DNA from: Saccharomyces paradoxus
Lineage: Eukaryota; Ascomycota; Saccharomycetes; Saccharomycetales; Saccharomycetaceae
Length of the DNA stretch: 64,000 bases
Reading direction: 5' to 3'
Assembly (NCBI RefSeq): GCF_002079055.1
Contig: NC_047496.1
Location: forward strand, 372,001-436,000
The notes under the pieces were generated by a model. The model was not told the origin of the DNA. It saw only the letters and a program-made list of their open reading frames with translations, and ran no database searches. The position numbers were made by a program, and so were the translations under genes. Shown here piece after piece: positions 9,974 through 20,153 of this stretch. Position 1 is the first letter of the stretch, and every line of letters starts with the position of its first letter.

Positions 9974-10039
9974 ACTATTGAAACCTCTGCTTAAACATTC
10001 TAATAGAAAGAGTTAAAAGCTCGAGAACCTAACACTGAA

Positions 10040-12352
10040 ATGGCAAAAAAAAATAGACTGAATACAACGCAAAGAAAGACTTTACGTCAGAAGGAAGATG
10101 AGTACATCGAAAACTTGAAAACTAAAATTGATGAGTATGACCCTAAGATAACCAAAGCCAAATTTTTCAAAGACCTCCCCATTAGTGAACCAACTTTGAA
10201 GGGCTTAAGAGAATCATCCTTTATAAAACTTACGGAGATCCAAGCCGATTCTATCCCAGTGTCCTTACAAGGTCATGATGTATTAGCAGCCGCAAAGACG
10301 GGTTCTGGTAAAACGCTAGCATTTTTAGTTCCAGTCATTGAAAAGCTATACCGCGAAAAATGGACTGAATTTGATGGGTTAGGAGCCCTTATTATATCTC
10401 CCACAAGAGAGTTGGCCATGCAAATATACGAAGTATTAACCAAAATAGGTAGCCACACGTCATTTTCAGCTGGGTTGGTTATCGGTGGTAAAGATGTTAA
10501 ATTTGAACTAGAAAGAATATCAAGAATTAACATTCTTATCGGTACACCTGGTCGTATTTTACAGCATTTAGATCAAGCTGTAGGTTTAAATACTTCCAAT
10601 TTACAAATGCTTGTTCTTGACGAAGCTGATAGATGTTTAGATATGGGATTTAAAAAAACTCTAGATGCTATCGTAAGCACTTTGTCACCATCTAGACAAA
10701 CGCTTTTATTTTCGGCAACTCAATCCCAATCTGTTGCAGACTTGGCTAGGCTATCCTTGGCAGATTATAAAACCGTTGGTGCACATGATGTTATGGATGG
10801 GTCCGTTAACAAAGAGCCATCCACTCCAGAAACTTTGCAACAATCCTATATTGAGGTTCCTTTGGCAGACAAATTGGACGTTCTTTTCAGTTTCATAAAA
10901 TCACATTTAAAATGCAAAATGATTATTTTCTTATCAAGTTCCAAACAGGTACATTTTGTTTACGAGACATTTAGGAAGATGCAGCCTGGTATTTCTTTAA
11001 TGCATTTACACGGTAGGCAAAAACAACGTGCTAGGACAGAAACTTTAGACAAATTTAATCGCGCTCAACAGGTCTGTCTTTTTGCTACAGATGTCGTTGC
11101 TAGAGGTATTGATTTTCCTGCAGTCGATTGGGTTGTTCAAGTTGATTGTCCGGAGGATGTTGACACATATATCCATAGAGTTGGCAGATGTGCTCGTTAC
11201 GGTAAAAAGGGTAAATCATTAATTATGTTAACTCCACAAGAGCAGGAAGCGTTCCTAAAAAGACTTCAAGCTAGGAAAATTGAGCCAAGCAAACTTAATA
11301 TAAAACAATCAAAGAAGAAATCCATCAAACCACAATTGCAATCTTTATTATTCAAGGATCCAGAACTGAAATATCTAGGACAAAAGGCATTTATATCGTA
11401 CGTGAGATCTATCTATGTACAAAAGGACAAACAAGTTTTCAAGTTTGATGAGTTGCCAACAGAAGAATTTGCTTATTCTCTTGGTTTACCAGGGGCTCCG
11501 AAGATCAAGATGAAGGGTATGAAGACCATTGAGCAGGCTAAAGAAAGGAAAAATGCCCCAAGGCAGCTAGCATTCTTATCAAAAGCAAATGAAGATGGTG
11601 AAGTAATTGAAGATAAGTCAAAACAACCAAGAACAAAATATGATAAAATGTTTGAACGTAAAAATCAAACTATCTTAAGTGAACATTATTTGAATATAAC
11701 GAAGGCTCAAGCACAAGAAGACGAGGATGATGATTTCATCTCTGTCAAGCGTACAGATCATGAGATAAATGAAGCTGAGTTACCAGCTTTAACGCTTCCA
11801 ACTTCAAGGCGAGCACAAAAGAAAGCACTTTCGAAGAAAGCGTCTCTGGCTTCCAAGGGTAATGCTAGTAAACTAATATTTGATGATGAAGGCGAAGCCC
11901 ATCCCGTCTACGAACTCGAAGATGAAGAAGAATTTCGTAAGAAAGGTGATGCGGAGGCACAAAAGACAGAATTTTTAACTAAGGAATCTGCAGTAATGGC
12001 TGACATTGACAATGTTGATAAGCAGGTGGCTAAGGAAAAAAAACAGGAAAAAAAGAGAAAGAGACTAGAAGCCATGAGAAGAGAAATGGAAGCTGCCATG
12101 GAAGAAGAAATTTCTGGAGATGAAAAGGAAGGGGAGCCAGTAGCATATTTAGGAACAGGAAACTTGAGTGATGATATGAGCGACGATGATATGTCTGAGT
12201 CGGAAGGCCACTTGAAAAAGAAAGCTAGAACTGTTGACTATTCCCATGGCAACAATCCATCCAGTTCAGTTGATGATAACATTATTGAAGTGGAAGAACC
12301 ACAAACTTTGGAGGATTTAGAATCTTTGACAGCTAAATTAATCCAGGGTTAA
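10040..12352 (+). CDS. HCA4: DEAD-box RNA helicase Hca4 (Dbp4)
   Basis: A 770-residue nucleolar helicase, the same length as Dbp4/Hca4, needed for 18S rRNA processing and release of U14 snoRNA from pre-rRNA. Helicase motifs appear in order: Q motif near 43-70, Walker A AKTGSGKT (85-92), PTRELA (121-126), DEAD (194-197), SAT (225-227), then ARGIDFP and HRVGRCAR in the second RecA domain. The C-terminal ~250 residues are charged and likely disordered, with acidic runs and [11 protein letters not shown] near 675, typical of nucleolar proteins. It follows KAR2 in tandem, with its own RRPE/PAC-like promoter. Confidence 0.97.
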   Translation: MAKKNRLNTTQRKTLRQKEDEYIENLKTKIDEYDPKITKAKFFKDLPISEPTLKGLRESSFIKLTEIQADSIPVSLQGHDVLAAAKTGSGKTLAFLVPVIEKLYREKWTEFDGLGALIISPTRELAMQIYEVLTKIGSHTSFSAGLVIGGKDVKFELERISRINILIGTPGRILQHLDQAVGLNTSNLQMLVLDEADRCLDMGFKKTLDAIVSTLSPSRQTLLFSATQSQSVADLARLSLADYKTVGAHDVMDGSVNKEPSTPETLQQSYIEVPLADKLDVLFSFIKSHLKCKMIIFLSSSKQVHFVYETFRKMQPGISLMHLHGRQKQRARTETLDKFNRAQQVCLFATDVVARGIDFPAVDWVVQVDCPEDVDTYIHRVGRCARYGKKGKSLIMLTPQEQEAFLKRLQARKIEPSKLNIKQSKKKSIKPQLQSLLFKDPELKYLGQKAFISYVRSIYVQKDKQVFKFDELPTEEFAYSLGLPGAPKIKMKGMKTIEQAKERKNAPRQLAFLSKANEDGEVIEDKSKQPRTKYDKMFERKNQTILSEHYLNITKAQAQEDEDDDFISVKRTDHEINEAELPALTLPTSRRAQKKALSKKASLASKGNASKLIFDDEGEAHPVYELEDEEEFRKKGDAEAQKTEFLTKESAVMADIDNVDKQVAKEKKQEKKRKRLEAMRREMEAAMEEEISGDEKEGEPVAYLGTGNLSDDMSDDDMSESEGHLKKKARTVDYSHGNNPSSSVDDNIIEVEEPQTLEDLESLTAKLIQG

Positions 12353-12561
12353 AACCTCTTGCATAGTCGAATCTATAGTATTTAGAATTTGTATACATTA
12401 ACTCTCAACGCCACTATACTTGCTTCTTTGCTCGTGCTATAAATCAACAATGCTATAATTAAAGGAGTATAAGTGTATACTTCTGTGCCTTTCAAGAGTT
12501 GATTGAAATCCCGCTTAAACTAAATGGGTTCCACTATTTATACGCCAGTATATGCATAATC

Positions 12562-13633
12562 TCACTCATGATGTCCCAGGAGATGTAGGTATCTATTTTC
12601 CCTTAACGGATCAGCATCTATCAACTGGGCCAAATACCCCTCCGAGCTTTTTTCCGTTAGAGCTTCGTTTTCTTCCAAAACGTCCTCTAGAACTAATAAA
12701 ATCTTTAAACACCAAATGTTTTGCTTCCCAGAAAATTCAATTTCGTCATTGTTTATTAACAAAACGTTTTCTCTTAGATCTTTCAGCATTTGAAGATACT
12801 CTTGTTTGTCCAGAGTTTTACAAACAATGTCGTTTTTGATAAACCACTTAATGTAAAACCACACAGACTGGTCTTCGGCGTCGGTAAACATAGCGTTGAT
12901 GATATAAGAGATTTCAGTCTGAATATACTCCTTTTGATTTTCAATTTCTCCTTTCTGAAACATTCTGCTTATGATCTGTACTCTTTGGTGCCATGCGGAA
13001 TAGTTAGAAATGTTATTGTTAATCTTTATCGTCGTATATTCAAACTCGTCCTTGTCAAGACTTTTTTTAGTGATACTTTCTATGTTACCAACAACTATTC
13101 TGCGATAATGCCACCCATGGTAATTTCTTGCATCTTGTTCCAATAACTTATTTACGACAGCAAGTTCAGTTTGCCAGACTTCAGGTGAATCTGTAGGATA
13201 ATGTTTCAAGACCCAAAGTCTATGATTCCATATCCAGTAGACTTTGGGGTAATTCTTCAATTGCATCATTACAAAGACTAGCTCTTTATCCCAGAAAGGT
13301 ATTTCCAACTCAGAAGCCAAATTGGTTATGATATCCCTCCTGTAATTCCAAATAGCATTGAACTCGGGATTTTTCTCTAAAAGTTCTGATGTTTTCTTCA
13401 GAGCTTCAACTGAATGAACTTGCTCATCTCTCAAATTCAAAACATCTTCAGTCAACCTTCTGTAATCGTATATTTTCTTTTCGTCTTGAACTCTCTTTTG
13501 TCTCAATAGTTCCTTGGTCCATTGTTTCCTTTTAACGCCATGCTGTTTAATGTGGCAAATATAAAAAATTGCTTGGCAGTCAGTAAAAAAAAAGATTCAT
13601 ATTTGTAGTAAACATTCGAAATGCACATACCAT
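12562..13633 (-). CDS. BET4: Rab geranylgeranyltransferase alpha subunit Bet4 (spliced)
   Basis: The spliced product is 327 residues. Exon 1 is only the ATG (13631-13633). The intron, 13543-13630 (88 nt), begins GTATGT and ends CAG. Exon 2, 13542-12562, begins CATGGCGTT, giving MHGVKRKQW. The branch site appears to be TACTGAC (13579-13585), a variant of TACTAAC. The protein has the alpha-subunit prenyltransferase repeats with paired Trp/Arg signatures (IWNYRRD, IWNHRLWVL, GWHYRRIV, AWHQRVQ). With Bet2 it adds geranylgeranyl groups to Ypt1 and Sec4, escorted by Mrs6. It is convergent with HCA4 and divergent from MAD2. The intron is recognised in the S. cerevisiae gene as well. Confidence 0.93.
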
Positions 13634-13852
13634 TGTTGATCTACTGATCTATAGAACAAATCCAGTAAAATAGATGTGTTTAGCTTAAACATGGTTTTTT
13701 CTTTTTTGCCTTTCATTTTTTTCAAACGTTTACATCTGGTTTATGATTTAACATTTCAAGAATAGAAAAACGCCCCGAAGAATGGTTGATGTTAAATAAT
13801 CGTGCAAGCGCATAGAAGACCATTCTAAAAAGGGCCCAATAGCACATTTCAA

Positions 13853-14443
13853 ATGTCACAGTCAATATCACTGAAGGGTTCAACAAGGACAGTTACAGAA
13901 TTTTTTGAGTACAGCATTAATTCCATTCTGTACCAAAGAGGCGTATATCCAGCAGAAGATTTTGTAACGGTGAAAAAGTATGATCTAACACTACTTAAGA
14001 CACATGATGATGAACTAAAAGATTATATTCGGAAAATCCTTTTACAAGTTCACAGGTGGCTTCTTGGTGGAAAATGCAATCAACTGGTACTATGTATTAT
14101 AGACAAGGATGAGGGAGAGGTGGTGGAAAGGTGGTCCTTCAATGTGCAACATATTCCCAGCAGTAGCAACGAGCAGGAGGAAATTGTGGATTTAAATACA
14201 ACACAGTCACAAATCAGAGGTTTGATCAGGCAAATCACTTCAAGCGTTACCTTTCTGCCCGAACTATCGAAAGAAGGTGGGTACACATTCACAGTACTAG
14301 CATACACAGATGCGGATGCCAAAGTCCCGTTAGAATGGGCCGACTCCGATAGTAAAGAAATACCTGATGGAGAAGTGGTTCAATTTAAAACATTTTCTAC
14401 AAACGATCATAAAGTCGGGGCGCAGGTCAGCTATAAATATTAA
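13853..14443 (+). CDS. MAD2: Spindle assembly checkpoint protein Mad2
   Basis: A 196-residue HORMA-domain protein, the exact known length. It binds Mad1 at unattached kinetochores and is converted to the closed form that seizes Cdc20, inhibiting the anaphase-promoting complex. The HORMA fold fills the protein, from ISLKGSTRTVTEFFEYSINSIL at the N-terminus to the safety-belt region near FKTFSTNDHKVGAQVSYKY at the C-terminus. It is divergent from BET4 over a 219-bp intergenic region and convergent with VPS53. MAD3, a partner in the same mitotic checkpoint complex, lies about 22 kb away in this window. Confidence 0.97.
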   Translation: MSQSISLKGSTRTVTEFFEYSINSILYQRGVYPAEDFVTVKKYDLTLLKTHDDELKDYIRKILLQVHRWLLGGKCNQLVLCIIDKDEGEVVERWSFNVQHIPSSSNEQEEIVDLNTTQSQIRGLIRQITSSVTFLPELSKEGGYTFTVLAYTDADAKVPLEWADSDSKEIPDGEVVQFKTFSTNDHKVGAQVSYKY

Positions 14444-14572
14444 TAAAGGCTCAAGCCAAAAACAAGACGGAAATCCATAAAAATCTCGATCTCAATGTTG
14501 AAAAAAGAATATAGATTTATGAAGATATTATACTATACTAAGTAATTCATCTGTAAACCATTTCGTGCGTTT

Positions 14573-17041
14573 TTAGGTGCCTCTGTTGAAGAATCGCGAA
14601 TGAGAAACGAAATCTTTGACGCTCAAGCTTTGCTTTTTTTGCTCTTCTTTATGTTGTTGTATTTGAGGGGTGGATACTATCCTTTTCATAGCAGGTGGTG
14701 ATATTTTCAAATCTTGTCCCACAAATTTTGACCAACTTGGATCTTGGATTCTTGCCAAATTAATTTCGAATTGCCCTAGAAGTACCTTATCCCATTTAAA
14801 TATGAAAAGATCGCGGTTGCTGTCTGGCCTATTGCCTTCGTCAGTGTCGTCTGTTTCCAAATTGTACGCACTCCATAATTTTTTCCACAACGCCAAATCC
14901 CATGGAATGCCCTTCAAAGAAAGGACAAAAGACCATACCGCTGAATCAGGGTTATTATTAGTTAATTTGGAGTAAGTCTCATAATAATCATCAGCAGAAT
15001 CTAGAGGCGCCACTAGAAGTTTAATAAACTTTAGTAGCTGGTCTATATTGTTGTCGGCATGTCTTTTCACCCTCTTATAAGAGGTGTTTTCTCGCAAATC
15101 AGAATCGTTGCTGACATTTTCTGGTAAAGTGTGGAAAATCTCCTTTAGCAATTCTAGATCAAGAAGAAGCTGCTCGCCAATGTTGACAACAGTTTTGGTT
15201 TCAAATCTTCTTTTGCTGCCCGCCAGGGAGAAAGGCGGAATAGGCTGCAGAAGGCGGATGATATGGCTTACGAAATTAGTATTGACAATATCAATCACCT
15301 TATCTAAGAAATTCCATTTATAAACATCTCTATTGAATTGTGACAAAATAAACGCCAAAGTAGAAGGTTGTTCTTGCTGTTGTTTGATGGAGGAGTCTGC
15401 TGATGCGGGCACTTTTAGCACGGATTTGAGGGTTACCATATACCTGCTACAATCTTCTATTGTAGTATTTGACCAATCGTTGTTGGTAAACTCTCTCCAT
15501 ACGAAATTTAGGTCTAAGGGTAAGACACGGTTTAACAGAAAAGAGGTTCCTTTCGCCAGTAAATCGTCGTATATGTTTTTCGTTTTCGCAAAACTGTCTG
15601 CCAGTTTTTCAGGATTGCCGCTGAATTCAGATAATTTATCCTCCAATTGATCTATAGTTGTGGCACAATAATCAGCTGTATTGATCAACAAGACGGTATA
15701 CTTGGCAGCTTCTTGTTTATCTTGGACCTCAATATTGTCGGGCAGCAGCAAAGGAAGAAGTATCTTTTGGGAGTAAGTTTGAAGCCATTTACTGAAAAAA
15801 TTTGCCAATGAAGTCAATATGGCATCGTTGGCATTATTATCAATGAGCTCTAAGGTCTGAGTCAGTACGGAACGGTAAGTTCTGAAAAGGTCTGCACTAG
15901 AGGGTAACACTAGAGATTCTGCTTCATTGGAGGGGTATTTAGGCTCACTCATGTAAGAAAGAAACTTCTTGTCCATCATTTGGTTTTGATGAGACACCCA
16001 TAAAGTCAAATAAGGTTCGAAGCAGGAACTTAATTTTGGTTCTTTGATCTTTTTAGAAAATCGCACGTCAATATATTTTTCGAAATCTAGTGTCGATTGT
16101 AATGCTGTCATGAATAAATCAATTGAAGGGTTCTTGTCTTTAAATTCCCTTTTCAGTAGTATCTGAAGGTCTTTATGTGTAATGTGATAAAAGGAGGTGG
16201 TTAGTCTGACTGCCATTTCCCAATCTTTTAAGAAATAATCTGCAAACTTTGAATTAAAATTATTGAGAATTTTTTTAAAGTAAATGTATCTTCTCGATAA
16301 ATTTTCCAGGGATCCGGCTTCGTCGTCTACTCTAAAAATCTCTTTCATTTCGAATAGTAGTTTGTCCAGACACCAATCTATCATTTGCGCCTTCGTGCTC
16401 GTATCACAGTCGAGTAACTCGCAAGCACCTTCGCGCAATTCAATGGTAAGTGCTGTATCATGCTCGGAGATATTGCCGCTCGAAAAGAGCGCATTGTAGT
16501 TTTGTTTGATCTTGGACAAAGTGTCTGCTTTCAATCTTGATATGGAGCTCAACAAATAGTTTATCTCGTCCAGTGATTTATAAGAGATGAATGTATTTTC
16601 AGCTAGCGAACACATTATCTTATAAGGAGAAACCATTTTTTGGAATGAGCCTTGTGAAAGTAGTTCATTGCATTGTATGTAACTGTCTGTCAATATCTTT
16701 AAATTTTGGAAAAGAGTCAAAGAGTGAGTGAGATTTTTCTTGGCAATATCCAGATACGAGATACCTTCTGTCAGGTTCGATATCGTCAGCTCAGTGGAGG
16801 CTGAGATATCTTGAGTTTCTTTGAAATCTTGGAAAACCTTCCTCAGAGAAACCTCCATTTCAGCGGACTCCCTAGGATGTTCATTCAATTCACCCTCTTC
16901 CTTGAGGATGTCCTCTTGCAATTGCTTTTTGTAGTTTCTGGTAACGTTGATCAGTTCATCTATGTTATTCAGGGATTCTTTTGAAAAAAGTATATTAGTA
17001 ATATCTTCCAGCGGGTCATAATCCACCGTACCTTCTAACAT
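14573..17041 (-). CDS. VPS53: GARP tethering complex subunit Vps53
   Basis: An 822-residue protein of the length known for Vps53. With Vps51, Vps52 and Vps54 it forms GARP, which tethers endosome-derived vesicles to the late Golgi. The N-terminal ~170 residues are helical and coiled-coil, as usual in CATCHR-family tethers (for example around IDELINVTRNYKKQLQ). The rest is an extended helical rod without catalytic motifs. The C-terminal tail is basic and Ser-rich. It is convergent with MAD2, and its start is about 180 bp from the 3' end of tRNA-Met. Confidence 0.95.
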   Translation of the reverse strand: MLEGTVDYDPLEDITNILFSKESLNNIDELINVTRNYKKQLQEDILKEEGELNEHPRESAEMEVSLRKVFQDFKETQDISASTELTISNLTEGISYLDIAKKNLTHSLTLFQNLKILTDSYIQCNELLSQGSFQKMVSPYKIMCSLAENTFISYKSLDEINYLLSSISRLKADTLSKIKQNYNALFSSGNISEHDTALTIELREGACELLDCDTSTKAQMIDWCLDKLLFEMKEIFRVDDEAGSLENLSRRYIYFKKILNNFNSKFADYFLKDWEMAVRLTTSFYHITHKDLQILLKREFKDKNPSIDLFMTALQSTLDFEKYIDVRFSKKIKEPKLSSCFEPYLTLWVSHQNQMMDKKFLSYMSEPKYPSNEAESLVLPSSADLFRTYRSVLTQTLELIDNNANDAILTSLANFFSKWLQTYSQKILLPLLLPDNIEVQDKQEAAKYTVLLINTADYCATTIDQLEDKLSEFSGNPEKLADSFAKTKNIYDDLLAKGTSFLLNRVLPLDLNFVWREFTNNDWSNTTIEDCSRYMVTLKSVLKVPASADSSIKQQQEQPSTLAFILSQFNRDVYKWNFLDKVIDIVNTNFVSHIIRLLQPIPPFSLAGSKRRFETKTVVNIGEQLLLDLELLKEIFHTLPENVSNDSDLRENTSYKRVKRHADNNIDQLLKFIKLLVAPLDSADDYYETYSKLTNNNPDSAVWSFVLSLKGIPWDLALWKKLWSAYNLETDDTDEGNRPDSNRDLFIFKWDKVLLGQFEINLARIQDPSWSKFVGQDLKISPPAMKRIVSTPQIQQHKEEQKKQSLSVKDFVSHSRFFNRGT

Positions 17042-17221
17042 TGTCCGTTTGAGAAAAACGAGAATGGAAGATATCGTGAAAATGCAGCAGTTAACAACAA
17101 TTCAGTAACTTTTCAGTTACCACAGATTACATATTTACACTTTGGCTCTCCTTCTCTTCTTTACTTACCTACGAAAAACGAAAGAAAAAAAAAACCATGT
17201 GAAGGGAAAAAAATAAAAATG

Positions 17222-17294
17222 TGCTCCAGGGGAGGTTCGAACTCTCGACCTTCAGATTATGAGACTGACGCTCTTCCTACTGAGCTACTGAAGC
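17222..17294 (-). tRNA. tM(CAU): tRNA-Met elongator (CAU)
   Basis: A 73-nt minus-strand gene from GCTTCAGTAGC to CCTGGAGCA, anticodon loop CTCATAA. It is the elongator form (it lacks the AGCGCCGCTCG initiator 5' end), with B-box GTTCGAACC and an oligo-T run just beyond its 3' end. It is base-for-base the same as the gene at 48728-48800 on the other strand. Confidence 0.97.
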
Positions 17295-18090
17295 AATATA
17301 TCTTACTAAAACCCCACAACCTCACATACCAAGTGCATTTTATTTACTACACTGGTATAATTTGCCACCCCACTAAAACATCAACTTTTTTCTTCTTTTC
17401 CTTTGATGGGTCCGAGATGCAAGCGATGTAACAGAAAGGAAAACAAAAAAAATAAAAAATAAAAAATAAAAAAAGGGACAATGTCATCACTGATTACCAT
17501 GCTCGCAATGGCCTCGGGCCAGATTTCATAACTCTATGTGATTGGAGTGCCTGCACGGACAGAAAAGGGTTATGCTCTGTCTCAAATAAGTGTGGATACC
17601 AAAGCTCTCTTAACTACCTTAATTTTATTTATCTTTTATTTATCTTTTCTATCTTTTTCCTTTGACCTCTATGTCTTCTCGTTGCCACAAGGAAATATTG
17701 CGCTTGCTTTCTTTTCTTTCGCCATAGTATTACTACTTACTGGCACGAGGCCGCACAAACCAGATCTAACCACACTACAAAGTGTGGTGTACTGATCTAA
17801 AATTTTATCGATTTCTCATCATATCGCTATCGCAACGGACATGGGCGAAGAAAAGCCAATCTAAAGCGTTGTCTTCCTCGTTCCTCGCGCACACCATTTT
17901 GCGTTCTGCACAGGAAGCCGAAGTCGAACAAGAAGCAGGCAAAGTTTATAGCACTGCCCCTCCGCACTCAAAAGAGAAAAAAATTAGGAAAAAATAAAAA
18001 TTCTCAACCACACAAACAAGCTTATTTACTTGACATCGCACAATCTTCCACTATTCAGCGCCATCCACCCTCTCTCGTGTTTTTTTTGTT
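17295..18090. other. Long intergenic region, distal RNR2 upstream DNA
   Basis: About 800 bp between tRNA-Met and the RNR2 regulatory island. It contains an A/AAAT-rich simple stretch at 17440-17475. Short open frames at 17538-17795 and 17782-17997 (+) have hydrophobic or low-complexity translations and no recognised domain. S. cerevisiae carries two uncharacterised ORFs (YJL028W, YJL027C) in this interval, but I cannot confirm a conserved frame here. No LTR was seen despite the tRNA neighbour. Confidence 0.4.
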
Positions 18091-18149
18091 TACGCGACAA
18101 CCATGCGGAATCCGGAGCAACGGGCGACCGTTTGGGGAAAGACCTCACC

Positions 18150-18417
18150 CACGCGCGATCGCCATGGCAACGAGGTCGCGCACGCCCCACACCCAGACCT
18201 CCCTGCGAGCGGGCCTGGGCACAATGCCCCCGTTGCCACAGAGACCACTTCGTAGCACAGCGCAGAGCGTAGCGTGTTGTTGGTGCTGACAAAAGAAAAA
18301 TTTTCTTAGCAAAGCAAAGGAGGGGAAGCACGGACAGATAGCACCGTACCATACCCTTGGAAACTCGAAACGAACGAAGCAGGAAATGAGAGAGTGAGAG
18401 TTTTGTAGGTATATATA
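18150..18417 (+). promoter_or_regulatory. RNR2 upstream regulatory region: X-box, Rap1-like site, TATA
   Basis: A GC-rich island at about 18110-18260 stands out in AT-rich DNA. An X-box for the damage-response repressor Crt1/Rfx1 lies at 18159-18171, ending GCCATGGCAAC and differing from TTGCCATGGCAAC only in the first two bases. A further half-site GTTGCCA is at 18232-18238. A Rap1-type site ACACCCAGACCTC is at 18189-18201. TATATATA lies at 18410-18417. RNR2 is known to be repressed by Crt1 and activated through Rap1, matching these elements. Confidence 0.75.
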
Positions 18418-18597
18418 GCGGTAGTGTTTGCGCGTTACCATCATCTTTTGAATCTATCTATTGTTCCTTTCCTCATCAGTTTCCCCTTTTTCGCTCTTAA
18501 TCTTCTCTTTCTTTTTCTTTCTTTTTATACTTGTTCCCTCAATTGGCTATCTACCAAAGAATCCAACTTAATACACGTATTTATTTGTCCAATTACT

Positions 18598-19797
18598 ATG
18601 CCTAAAGAGACCCCATCCAAAGCTGCTGCCGAAGCATTGTCCGACTTGGAAATCAAAGATTCCAAGTCCAACCTTAACAAGGAATTGGAGACATTGAGAG
18701 AGGAAAACAGAGTAAAGTCAGACATGCTTAAGGAGAAATTGAGCAAGGATGCTGAAAATCACAAGGCTTATTTGAAATCTCACCAAGTGCACCGTCACAA
18801 ACTTAAGGAAATGGAAAAGGAGGAACCTTTGTTGAATGAGGACAAGGAAAGAACTGTTCTTTTCCCTATCAAGTACCATGAAATCTGGCAAGCTTATAAG
18901 CGTGCCGAAGCCTCTTTCTGGACCGCTGAAGAAATTGATTTGTCTAAGGATATTCATGATTGGAATAACAGAATGAACGAAAACGAGAGATTTTTTATTT
19001 CTAGAGTTCTTGCCTTTTTCGCCGCTTCTGACGGTATTGTTAATGAAAACTTGGTTGAAAACTTCTCCACCGAAGTTCAAGTTCCAGAGGCAAAGAGTTT
19101 CTATGGTTTCCAAATCATGATTGAAAATATTCATTCTGAAACCTACTCCTTGTTGATCGATACCTACATCAAGGACCCTAAGGAAAGTGAATTCTTGTTC
19201 AATGCCATTCACACCATCCCAGAAATCGGTGAGAAGGCCGAGTGGGCTCTAAGATGGATTCAAGACGCTGACGCCTTGTTTGGTGAAAGACTAGTCGCCT
19301 TTGCCTCTATCGAAGGTGTCTTCTTCTCCGGTTCCTTCGCCTCCATTTTCTGGTTGAAGAAGAGAGGTATGATGCCCGGTTTGACCTTCTCTAACGAATT
19401 GATTTGCAGAGACGAAGGTTTGCACACCGACTTTGCATGCTTGTTGTTCGCCCATTTGAAGAACAAACCAGACCCAGCCATTGTTGAAAAAATTGTCACC
19501 GAGGCTGTGGAAATTGAACAAAGATACTTCTTGGATGCCTTGCCAGTTGCCTTGCTAGGTATGAACGCTGACCTAATGAACCAATACGTTGAGTTCGTTG
19601 CTGACAGACTTTTGGTCGCCTTTGGTAACAAGAAATACTACAAGGTCGAAAACCCCTTCGACTTTATGGAAAACATCTCCTTGGCTGGTAAGACCAACTT
19701 CTTTGAAAAGAGAGTCTCTGATTACCAAAAGGCTGGTGTTATGTCCAAGTCGACTAACCAAGAAGCCGGTGCTTTCACCTTCAACGAAGACTTTTAA
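18598..19797 (+). CDS. RNR2: Ribonucleotide reductase small subunit Rnr2
   Basis: A 399-residue class Ia small subunit, the known length. It carries the diferric-tyrosyl radical cofactor that initiates reduction of ribonucleotides to dNTPs, and forms a heterodimer with Rnr4. The iron and radical residues are in place: D145, E176, H179 and tyrosyl radical Y183. The C-terminal tail FTFNEDF docks on the large subunit Rnr1. Codon use is strongly biased, as for an abundant enzyme. The ATG at 18598 is correct: the frame stays open upstream to 18424, but there is no other ATG, only a GTG. Upstream X-box and Rap1-like sites explain DNA damage induction. Confidence 0.99.
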   Translation: MPKETPSKAAAEALSDLEIKDSKSNLNKELETLREENRVKSDMLKEKLSKDAENHKAYLKSHQVHRHKLKEMEKEEPLLNEDKERTVLFPIKYHEIWQAYKRAEASFWTAEEIDLSKDIHDWNNRMNENERFFISRVLAFFAASDGIVNENLVENFSTEVQVPEAKSFYGFQIMIENIHSETYSLLIDTYIKDPKESEFLFNAIHTIPEIGEKAEWALRWIQDADALFGERLVAFASIEGVFFSGSFASIFWLKKRGMMPGLTFSNELICRDEGLHTDFACLLFAHLKNKPDPAIVEKIVTEAVEIEQRYFLDALPVALLGMNADLMNQYVEFVADRLLVAFGNKKYYKVENPFDFMENISLAGKTNFFEKRVSDYQKAGVMSKSTNQEAGAFTFNEDF

Positions 19798-20055
19798 GAG
19801 GTTCTCTCTATATATTTCTTTTTACTCAGTCTCTTTTATCTCTTTGTGTGGGCTTTCGCACCTCTTATTTATATATATATATATACACTGAATCATATAA
19901 ACTTTTTTTTATATTGAATCTAATATATTGTCAAACGGGAAACTTTGGCTCAATTCCATGTGTATGTTGTAGATTGAAGAGGGAAGGGCATCGGGAAACA
20001 AAGAAAAGTTTAAAAGTTGAACAAAAAAAAAAAAAAAAAAAAAAACTTCCATGTA

Positions 20056-20087
<32 letters not shown>

Positions 20088-20153
20088 AACCTGAAACAAA
20101 ATGTCCTTAAGAGTAATTACACGCACTCGGACATACTCCTATTTCACTTCAGA
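19798..20153. repeat. RNR2-RRN7 spacer with poly(A) tract and TA repeats
   Basis: A 356-bp spacer holding several simple repeats: an AT run at about 19868-19885, an A tract of roughly 20 bases at about 20024-20044, and a TA run at about 20059-20087. The poly(dA:dT) tract lies about 110 bp before the RRN7 ATG, where it could exclude nucleosomes. No gene is present. Confidence 0.7.

Noticed and set aside
18026-18352. 108-codon minus-strand frame in the RNR2 upstream island
   Set aside because: It overlaps X-box and Rap1-like sites, its composition follows the GC-rich DNA, and it has no recognisable domain. It may correspond to an uncharacterised S. cerevisiae ORF but is not supported here.
18424-18597. 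In-frame 58-codon extension upstream of RNR2
   Set aside because: It opens with GTG rather than ATG, is hydrophobic and low-complexity, and crosses the likely 5' UTR downstream of TATATATA. Rnr2 starts at MPKETPSK.
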